From CAYPZL01 sp964415045 (lineage in GTDB: Bacteria > Planctomycetota > Phycisphaerae > Sedimentisphaerales > Anaerobacaceae), in contig CAYPZL010000246.1 in assembly GCA_964415045.1 (NCBI GenBank), positions 1 through 7,284 on the forward strand: DNA of 7,284 nucleotides, in the 5' to 3' direction. The number at the start of each line of letters is the position of its first letter. Position 1 is the stretch's first letter. Under the pieces are notes generated by a model, which did not search any database, was not told the origin of the DNA, and was given only the letters and a program-made list of their open reading frames with translations. Positions 1 through 4,471 of the stretch are shown here, piece after piece. Both the position numbers and the translations under genes were made by a program.

Positions 1-39
1 TACGTCGAATCTTTGTCAAAAACTTAACGATGTTTGAGG
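1..39. other. AT-rich flank beyond the sulfatase break
   Basis: This 39-base stretch is about one third G+C, whereas the adjoining sulfatase is clearly GC-rich. In the sulfatase frame it gives a stop at its edge and then non-coding-looking sequence with a further stop. No sulfatase sequence resumes. It could be the edge of an inserted element, an ordinary intergenic stretch joined by deletion, or an assembly junction. Too little is visible to choose. Confidence 0.4.
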
Positions 40-831
40 TTAGTAGTACAGGAGGGTGTTCTCGCGAATGCCGAGCTGGCGCAACTCCCGGCGCAGCTTG
101 CCGAAGGCGCGGTCCATGCCGGTGATCTCGCCGTAGAAGTTCTGGAGCCTCTCGCTCTTGTTTTTGTAGAGGGCGCGGTCTGCTTCGATGGCCTGGTGGG
201 GCCCGTGCGGCGAGCCGAACCAGACGACGGCAAAGAACGGCTGACGCGACCGGGCGTGCTTGCGGATGAATTCGATGGCCGCATCGGCCGTGACCATCGA
301 GCTCTCGCCCTTGGTTGGGACGGCGGTCCCTTCCCGGCTGAGAATCGGGTCGTTGTCGAAGAAGTTCGGTGCCGAGAGCCATTCGTCGAATCCGCTGGTG
401 CCGGGATTGACGGGGCTGCCCTCGACCACCGAGCCCAGGTGCCATTTGCCGAAATGACCCGTGACGTAGCCGGCGGTCTTCAGCGCTTCGGCGACCGTGA
501 TCTCCTGGGGGCGCAGGGGATGGCCCCACTTGAAGCAGCCGAAGCGGTTGGGATGCCGGCCCGTCATGACGCTGCCGCGCGTGGGCGAGCAGACCGGGGC
601 GGCGGCGTAGAAACGGTCGAACCGCAGCGCCGCGGCCGCCATCGCGTCGAAGTGGGGCGTCTTGAGAACCGCGTGCCCGTTGTAGGCCATGTCCCCCCAG
701 CCCTGGTCGTCGGCCATGCACAGGATGATGTTCGGCTTTTTGGCTCCGGCGTTGCCCCGTACGGCCGGCGGTCTTGCGGCGACCAGCCAGGCGCCGGCGG
801 CTTTCAGGAATGTGCGGCGGCAGATCTGCAT
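40..831 (-). CDS. Sulfatase, Tat-exported, truncated to its N-terminal half
   Basis: The 263-residue product matches the N-terminal part of a formylglycine-dependent sulfatase, an enzyme class that removes sulfate esters, often from polysaccharides, outside the cytoplasm. Visible: a twin-arginine motif RRTFLK (residues 5-10) followed by a hydrophobic stretch; the metal-binding pair DD (41-42) in MADDQGWGD; the sulfatase signature CSPTRGSVMTGR with Cys81 as the predicted formylglycine site; GKWHLG with Lys129 and His131; and His209 in GSPHGPH. The protein ends at NTLLYY followed by TAA, exactly where family members continue into a Ser-Asp-Asn-Gly metal-binding segment. Relatives are usually around 450-500 residues, so roughly the C-terminal half is missing, including the second metal-ligand pair and the C-terminal subdomain. 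A product from this gene is probably inactive. The ATG at 831 has the ribosome site AAGGAAAGGA a suitable distance upstream. Identity is secure. Whether this is a pseudogene, an interruption or an assembly artefact is open. Confidence 0.88.
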   Translation of the reverse strand: MQICRRTFLKAAGAWLVAARPPAVRGNAGAKKPNIILCMADDQGWGDMAYNGHAVLKTPHFDAMAAAALRFDRFYAAAPVCSPTRGSVMTGRHPNRFGCFKWGHPLRPQEITVAEALKTAGYVTGHFGKWHLGSVVEGSPVNPGTSGFDEWLSAPNFFDNDPILSREGTAVPTKGESSMVTADAAIEFIRKHARSRQPFFAVVWFGSPHGPHQAIEADRALYKNKSERLQNFYGEITGMDRAFGKLRRELRQLGIRENTLLYY

Positions 832-884
832 TACGTGGTTCCTTTCCTTGTCGAATCCGCAGCTTGTGACGTTGTCGTTCAGCC

Positions 885-955
885 GCAGGGTGGGTTCTTA
901 ACCCACGCGTCAACACGTCACCTGCACAGACGCGTGGCTCAAGGACCCACCCTGC
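885..955. repeat. REP/BIME-like imperfect inverted repeat, 27-bp arms
   Basis: The arms at 885-911 and 929-955 are reverse complements at 24 of 27 positions and are separated by 17 bp. Each arm is itself nearly palindromic. The left one contains GTGGGTT-CTT-AACCCAC (890-906, perfect). The right one contains GTGGCTC-AAG-GACCCAC (934-950, one mismatch). The element can therefore fold either as one long hairpin or as two short ones. Two head-to-head short palindromes with GGGTGGG/CCCACCC ends resemble REP/BIME elements, which are extragenic repeats spread by RAYT transposases. That family assignment is inference from structure. It sits between divergent genes, so it is not a terminator for either. 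Confidence 0.75.
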
Positions 956-963
956 ACGTTCCG

Positions 964-993
964 TGTATAACGCATGTCCCAAAAGCTCGTCAA
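964..993 (-). promoter_or_regulatory. Sigma-70-like promoter for the sulfatase
   Basis: On the minus strand a -35 box TTGACG (993-988) and a -10 box TATACA (969-964) are separated by 18 bp, close to the housekeeping consensus. Transcription would start near 957, giving a leader of about 125 nt before the sulfatase ATG at 831. The leader would begin almost exactly with the arm of the inverted repeat at 885-955. This is a sequence-based prediction only. Confidence 0.5.
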
Positions 994-1045
994 CCTGAAT
1001 TGACGCGAGATTCGGCGGGCGGGGGTGAATCGCCGCCGGCGATGT

Positions 1046-1053
1046 GGTAGTAT
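1046..1053 (+). promoter_or_regulatory. Possible -10 element next to the SGNH hydrolase start
   Basis: GGTAGTAT lies just before ATG 1061 and overlaps the alternative ATG 1052. Read as a -10 box (TAGTAT), it would start transcription at about 1060, giving a leaderless or nearly leaderless message. This would fit the absence of a ribosome binding site. There is no convincing -35 box at normal spacing, so this is tentative. Confidence 0.25.
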
Positions 1054-1060
1054 GGACCCG

Positions 1061-2590
1061 ATGAAATCTCTGCGACGCACATCTTGCCGGCGTGCCGGCG
1101 ACCGGCCGCGGAGCCGGCGGCGCACCGTTTTGTTTCACCTGGCCGCGGCGGTCATCGTTCTTGCTCCGCTGGTTCTGATCGAACTGGCGCTGCGAGCGGC
1201 CGTCCCTGCGCCCGTCGCGGACCTGGAAGACCCCTACGTCTCCTTCAGCGGTCTGCGTCCCTTGTTCGTCCTCGACCCGACGGGGACGCGCTACGAGACC
1301 GCCCCGCAGCGACTGACCGCCTTTCGCCCCCAATCATTTGCCGCGGTGAAGGAGCCGGACGGATTTCGCGTGTTTTGTCTGGGCGGTTCCACCGTGCAGG
1401 GTCGTCCCTATTCCGTGGAGACGTCCTTTACGAGCTGGCTGGAACTCAACCTGCGCGCCGCCGGCCCCGGCCGGACGTGGGAGGTCATCAATTGCGGCGG
1501 GATCTCCTATGCCAGCTATCGTCTGGTGCCTCTCATGCGCGAGCTGCTCGAGTACGACCCGGACCTGTTCATTCTCTACACGGGGCACAACGAGTTTCTG
1601 GAGGACCGCAGCTACGGCCGGATCAAGAGAGCGCCGGCGCCGCTGGTCCGGGTGCACCGGACCATGCTCAGGCTGCGCGCGTACGCGCTGGCCAACCAGT
1701 GGTTCGCCGGCCGCCGGGGACCCCGAGTGCAGAAGACCGTTCTGCCTGCCGAGGTTCGGACCAAGCTGGACTACGAAGAAGCCCTGGAATCGTACCGGCG
1801 CGACGAAACGTGGCGGCGCGGTATCGTCGAGCATTTTCATCGCAATGTGGAGACCATGGTTCGGCTTGCGCAGGCGGCGGGCGTGCCGTTGATCCTGGTG
1901 AATCCGGTCTGCAACCTGAAGGACTGCCCGCCCTTCAAGTCGGAGTTTCGAGCGGATTTGTCCGAGGCCGAGCTGCGGCAGGTCATGGATCTGCGGCAGC
2001 GGGCCGAGGCAACGGGTTGGGCCGACGTGTACGCGAGGCTCGGCCTCCTGGAGCAGGCGGTCGAGATCGACGATCGACACGCCGGACTGCTGTACCAGGT
2101 GGGCAAGTGCTACGAGCGCCTGGGCCGATTCCCCGAGGCAAAGCAGTGGCTCGTGCGGGCCAGGGAAGAGGACGTGTGTCCCCTGCGGATTACAACGCCC
2201 ATGCACCAGAGCCTTCTGAGAATTGCCGCGCGGTACCGTGTGCCGCTGGTGGATGTCAGGGCCCTCATCGCTGATCGTACGGAAGGCGGTATTCCGGGGC
2301 GGGAATGGCTGCTCGACCACGTCCATCCGCGTATCGAGGGCCATCAGCTCATCGCCGAGGCCCTGTACGACGCGATGGACCAGATGCGGCTGGTGCATGC
2401 GGCCCCGGACCGGCAGGCGCGCCGGGACGAACTGTGGCAGCGGCAGCTTGCGTCCCTGGACGAGGCCTACTACGCGCGCGGGGCCGCCCGGCTGCAGAGG
2501 GTGCGCGAATGGAGCCGCGGTCACATTCCACGAAACAACGAGGCCCGGAACGACGAAGAGTCGCTCACGGGCGAATGTCTTCGAAGATGA
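1061..2590 (+). CDS. Membrane-anchored SGNH/GDSL-type hydrolase with TPR-like segment
   Basis: The product is a predicted esterase- or acylhydrolase-like protein held in the membrane with its catalytic domain outside the cytoplasm; the substrate is unknown. An Arg-rich N-terminus precedes a single hydrophobic helix ending near VLIELALRAAV. Counting from GTG 1025, the SGNH blocks are: GGST with nucleophile Ser122 in VFCLGGSTVQG; the glycine of INCGGISYASY (about 158-159); Asn189 in YTGHNEFLE; and Asp431/His434 in DHVHP. Between the third and last blocks lies a long helical insertion, part of which (about 353-383: LLYQVGKCYERLGRFPEAKQW) reads as a TPR. This resembles a family of large SGNH proteins annotated in planctomycetes and deltaproteobacteria. 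Possible starts are GTG 1025, ATG 1052 and ATG 1061, none with a clear Shine-Dalgarno. I chose 1061 because TAGTAT at 1048-1053 could be a -10 box placing the transcript start at or next to that ATG. Its last 26 bp overlap the convergent phosphodiesterase gene. Confidence 0.82.
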   Translation: MKSLRRTSCRRAGDRPRSRRRTVLFHLAAAVIVLAPLVLIELALRAAVPAPVADLEDPYVSFSGLRPLFVLDPTGTRYETAPQRLTAFRPQSFAAVKEPDGFRVFCLGGSTVQGRPYSVETSFTSWLELNLRAAGPGRTWEVINCGGISYASYRLVPLMRELLEYDPDLFILYTGHNEFLEDRSYGRIKRAPAPLVRVHRTMLRLRAYALANQWFAGRRGPRVQKTVLPAEVRTKLDYEEALESYRRDETWRRGIVEHFHRNVETMVRLAQAAGVPLILVNPVCNLKDCPPFKSEFRADLSEAELRQVMDLRQRAEATGWADVYARLGLLEQAVEIDDRHAGLLYQVGKCYERLGRFPEAKQWLVRAREEDVCPLRITTPMHQSLLRIAARYRVPLVDVRALIADRTEGGIPGREWLLDHVHPRIEGHQLIAEALYDAMDQMRLVHAAPDRQARRDELWQRQLASLDEAYYARGAARLQRVREWSRGHIPRNNEARNDEESLTGECLRR

Positions 2591-3284
2591 CGTTATCTGC
2601 CAGCCCCGTGGCGCGCGCCAGTTCTTCGTTCGTCCTCACGGTCCAGGCCAGCAGCGGAATGCCGCGACGATCCTTTTCCCGCTCGACGAATCGATTCGGC
2701 AGGCAGCGAATGTCGTAGCCCAGGAAGTCCGGGTCGCTCAGGAAATTGAGGTAGTACCGCTTCAGAAGGAACTTCTGGTGATACGGCGCCTCGGCATCGC
2801 GGAAATCGCCGGAAAGCTGTCCCCGCAGCACGTGCGGGGCGTGCCGCTTGAACCAGCGGAGGGAGAAGGGATTGAACGATTCAACCGCATAAGTGCACGT
2901 GGACGCATCCAGGATGCGGAACAGCGAAGCTTCGAGCTTGCCGCCAATCCTTCTGCCTTTGGTGTCGATCAGGATGGGAACGGAGTGCCCGACCAGATCG
3001 AGAACCTCCTCGAGCAGGGGGATCTGCAGGTCGGTGCCGCGGAGACGCAACGGCTTGATGTCGTGGGACGTCTTGTCCTCGATCCGGCCTCTTGCGTCGG
3101 TCAACCGTTCGAGTGATTCATCGTGAAAGACGGCGAGCTTGCCGTCGGCCAGCAGGTGGACGTCGAGTTCGATGGGCGCCGACGCCGCGATAGCCGCTTC
3201 AAAGGCCGCCATCGAATTTTCCGGCACGGCCGCGCCGTCGTGGAGGCCCCGATGGGCAATCGGGCGGTCCGTCAACCACGCCAT
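2565..3284 (-). CDS. Glycerophosphodiester phosphodiesterase
   Basis: This 239-residue protein is predicted to hydrolyse glycerophosphodiesters from phospholipid turnover to glycerol-3-phosphate and an alcohol. The GDPD family motifs are all present: AHRGLHD (His11, Arg12), PENSMAAF (Glu22, Asn23), the metal-binding ELDVH (Glu39, Asp41), FHDESLERLT (His54, Asp55), VESFNP (Glu135) and LLAWTVRT (Trp214). The length is typical of small bacterial GDPDs. There is no signal peptide, so the enzyme is probably cytoplasmic, like UgpQ. The usual C-terminal D(G)IITDRP-like motif is altered to VIFEDIRP but recognisable. The open frame extends far upstream, but homology begins at RPIAHRG. ATG 3284 has a GAGGG site 5 nt upstream, preferred over the ATG at 3317, whose AAGGAG lies about 14 nt away. 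The 3' end overlaps the convergent SGNH gene by 26 bp with no terminator between them. The gene appears intact. Confidence 0.92.
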   Translation of the reverse strand: MAWLTDRPIAHRGLHDGAAVPENSMAAFEAAIAASAPIELDVHLLADGKLAVFHDESLERLTDARGRIEDKTSHDIKPLRLRGTDLQIPLLEEVLDLVGHSVPILIDTKGRRIGGKLEASLFRILDASTCTYAVESFNPFSLRWFKRHAPHVLRGQLSGDFRDAEAPYHQKFLLKRYYLNFLSDPDFLGYDIRCLPNRFVEREKDRRGIPLLAWTVRTNEELARATGLADNVIFEDIRP

Positions 3285-3562
3285 GGTATCCCTCACTCGT
3301 TGTCGAGATTCTCTCATTGTTGCTGCGCTGTCTCCTTTCCGTTCGGGGAGCTTTCGCGCCATCGCTACGAAGTCAACCACCTGAAAACATATTACTTTAC
3401 CCGCAAAACGGCCCGGGCTCAATACTACCGCCCCGGCGCAATCGCGCCGACGGGCTCGACCGCTTGATGGACCGCGCCCCGACTGTAACCTGTACGACAG
3501 AACCGGCACTGTCTCTGAAAGAGGCCTTTGCGGCCCACCCGTATTCCCTGCTGGAAGGGCGA
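3285..3562. other. Divergent intergenic region with AT-rich promoter-like stretch
   Basis: About 280 bp separate the minus-strand phosphodiesterase from the plus-strand DUF1566 remnant. An AT-rich patch at about 3381-3410 contains TAATAT on the minus strand (3394-3389), and a GGTAGTAT element lies on the minus strand at 3429-3422. Either could be part of the phosphodiesterase promoter, but no good -35 is paired with them. A 6-bp hairpin, CGGCGC-AATC-GCGCCG, occupies 3434-3449 without a following T-run. I see no further gene here. Confidence 0.35.
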
Positions 3563-3970
3563 ATGATGAGCACGTTATCGCGCATGAGCATCCCGGCATT
3601 CCTGGCCTCGGCGGTTCTGACGCTACCCGGCTCGCAATCCCGCGTTCAGGGGGCAAAGAGCCCGATCGCGGATACGGGCCAGGTCTGGTGTTACGACAAT
3701 TTTGCAGAGATTCCGGCTCCCGAGCCGGGGTAGCCGTTCTACGGCCAGGACGCCCAGTACCGGGGTTTGCAGCCGGCCTACAGGGACAATGGGGACGGTA
3801 CCGTCACGGATTTGCATACAGGTCTGATGTGGCAGAAGACGCCCGGCGCCGAACAGTACACGTGGGCCGAGGCGGCCGCGTACGCCGCGGACCTCCGCCT
3901 CGCCGGCTACGACGACTGGCGGGTGCCCACGATCAAGGAACTCTACTCGATCGTGCTCTTCACCGGCAAT
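3563..3970 (+). pseudogene. Secreted DUF1566 (Lcl C-terminal-like) protein, decayed
   Basis: The frame starts with MMSTLSRMSIPAFLASAV, a signal-peptide-like N-terminus behind the ribosome site GGAAGGG (3553-3559; ATG 3563 or 3566). It then gives TGQVWCYDNFAEIPAPEPG, a TAG stop, and continues in the same frame as PFYGQDAQYRG, YRDNGDGTVTDLHTGLMWQK, TWAEAAAYAADLRLAGYDDW and RVPTIKELYSIVLFTGN. These are characteristic DUF1566 blocks, found in extracytoplasmic proteins of unknown role. The amber codon at 3731-3733 falls inside the conserved G-x-PFYGQDAQY segment, where relatives usually have a sense codon such as Glu, one substitution (GAG to TAG) away. After TGN (about 3970) the resemblance ends and the rest of the domain is absent, although the frame stays open by chance. 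A stop plus a lost 3' end makes a pseudogene the best reading. The right boundary is approximate. Confidence 0.75.
3731..3733 (+). other. In-frame amber codon interrupting DUF1566
   Basis: TAG lies between PEPG and PFYGQDAQY with the same frame and recognisable homology on both sides, so it is a nonsense substitution and not a frameshift. All other inferred genes whose ends are visible here stop with TAA or TGA. Confidence 0.8.
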
Positions 3971-4011
3971 CTGCATGAGCTGAAACCTTGGGCCATGATT
4001 CCATCCGGGCG

Positions 4012-4027
4012 CGGGCGAAATCGCCCG
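4012..4027. other. Small perfect hairpin CGGGCG-AAAT-CGCCCG
   Basis: A 6-bp GC stem with a 4-base loop sits in the stretch between the DUF1566 break and the next small gene. No T-run follows on either strand, so it is not a typical intrinsic terminator. The surrounding 3971-4097 shows no recognisable coding homology. Confidence 0.3.
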
Positions 4028-4097
4028 ATACGCCGGGGGTGGGCAAAATACTGGATCACGCAGCATTATGGAAACCGGATTCTGAAAGGAGCAGGCG

Positions 4098-4357
4098 ATA
4101 TCGAAGAAGATGGTATTGTGTGGCGTGTTCACCGTTTCGCTGGTGGCGGTCGGTGTATTGCTGGCCCAGCCCAGCCCGGCGGTCCGCCCCAGCAGATGCG
4201 CGGCCCCGGCGGCCTGGTCATCGCCCACAACATCAACCCCAGGCAAGCCGACGCAAGGTATCTCGAAGCGATTCAGACCAACCCAAACCTGGAAACGCTC
4301 ATCCTGAACTACAGCGACGGCGTCAGCGTAACCCTGAAGAAACGCCCGGGCAACTGA
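4098..4357 (+). pseudogene. Small secreted protein gene, apparently frameshifted
   Basis: I do not recognise this protein. AAAGGAG (4084-4090) lies 7 nt before ATA (4098), which begins the frame I-S-K-K-MVLCGVFTVSLVAVGVLLAQPS. This looks like a signal peptide, with the first available ATG at 4110. That frame then degenerates. The adjacent frame instead supplies a sensible acidic/amphipathic continuation, GGPPQQMRGPGGLVIAHN, then YLEAIQTNPNLETLILNYSD, ending KKRPGN with TGA at 4355-4357. Adding one C to the CCC run at 4175-4177 would join the two frames into a protein of about 82-86 residues. The simplest reading is a one-base deletion, real or a sequencing error, in a small exported protein. 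The ATA at the expected start may be a second lesion or a rare start codon. The upstream part of the second frame is also open towards the DUF1566 remnant, but that stretch has no visible homology. Confidence 0.4.
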
Positions 4358-4377
4358 TCGAAGCCACGCCCACCAAT

Positions 4378-4392
4378 CGCCTGCAACAGGCG
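4378..4392 (+). other. Short hairpin after the small secreted gene
   Basis: CGCCTG-CAA-CAGGCG forms a 6-bp stem about 20 nt beyond the TGA at 4357. It lacks a T-tract, so it would be at best a weak terminator or an mRNA 3'-end stabiliser. Confidence 0.25.
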
Positions 4393-4397
4393 TGCTT

Positions 4398-4441
4398 GCA
4401 AATAGAACGAACGGGCCGACGGCTCCGTTTCCCGCCGGCCC
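4398..4441 (-). terminator. Intrinsic terminator of the kinase/PD40/LamG gene
   Basis: On the minus strand GGGCCGGCGG (4441-4432), a 9-base loop and CCGTCGGCCC (4422-4413) form a 10-bp stem with one G-U pair. It is followed by a moderately T-rich tail, GTTCGTTCTATTTGC (4412-4398). It lies about 30 nt beyond the stop codon at 4472-4474. On the plus strand the same stem has an A-C mismatch and no T-tract, so it mainly serves the minus strand. Confidence 0.6.
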
Positions 4442-4471
4442 TTCGGTGTGGTGCCAGGTGGGTGAGATGTC

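Noticed and set aside
34..1050. Long plus-strand open frame opposite the sulfatase
   Set aside because: It is the antisense shadow of a GC-rich gene with clear sulfatase motifs on the minus strand. Its own translation shows no recognisable domain.
1334..2524. Long minus-strand open frame inside the SGNH hydrolase gene
   Set aside because: High GC leaves the antisense frame open. The plus strand carries all the SGNH catalytic blocks, and the antisense product has no motif.
2609..2620. Perfect 12-bp palindrome TGGCGCGCGCCA
   Set aside because: It lies within the conserved C-terminal coding region of the phosphodiesterase, and such GC palindromes are expected at this composition.
3285..3656. 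N-terminal extension of the phosphodiesterase to 3656
   Set aside because: The extension has no family homology or signal peptide and overlaps the promoter side of the DUF1566 gene. Family similarity begins at RPIAHRG, next to ATG 3284 with a good ribosome site.
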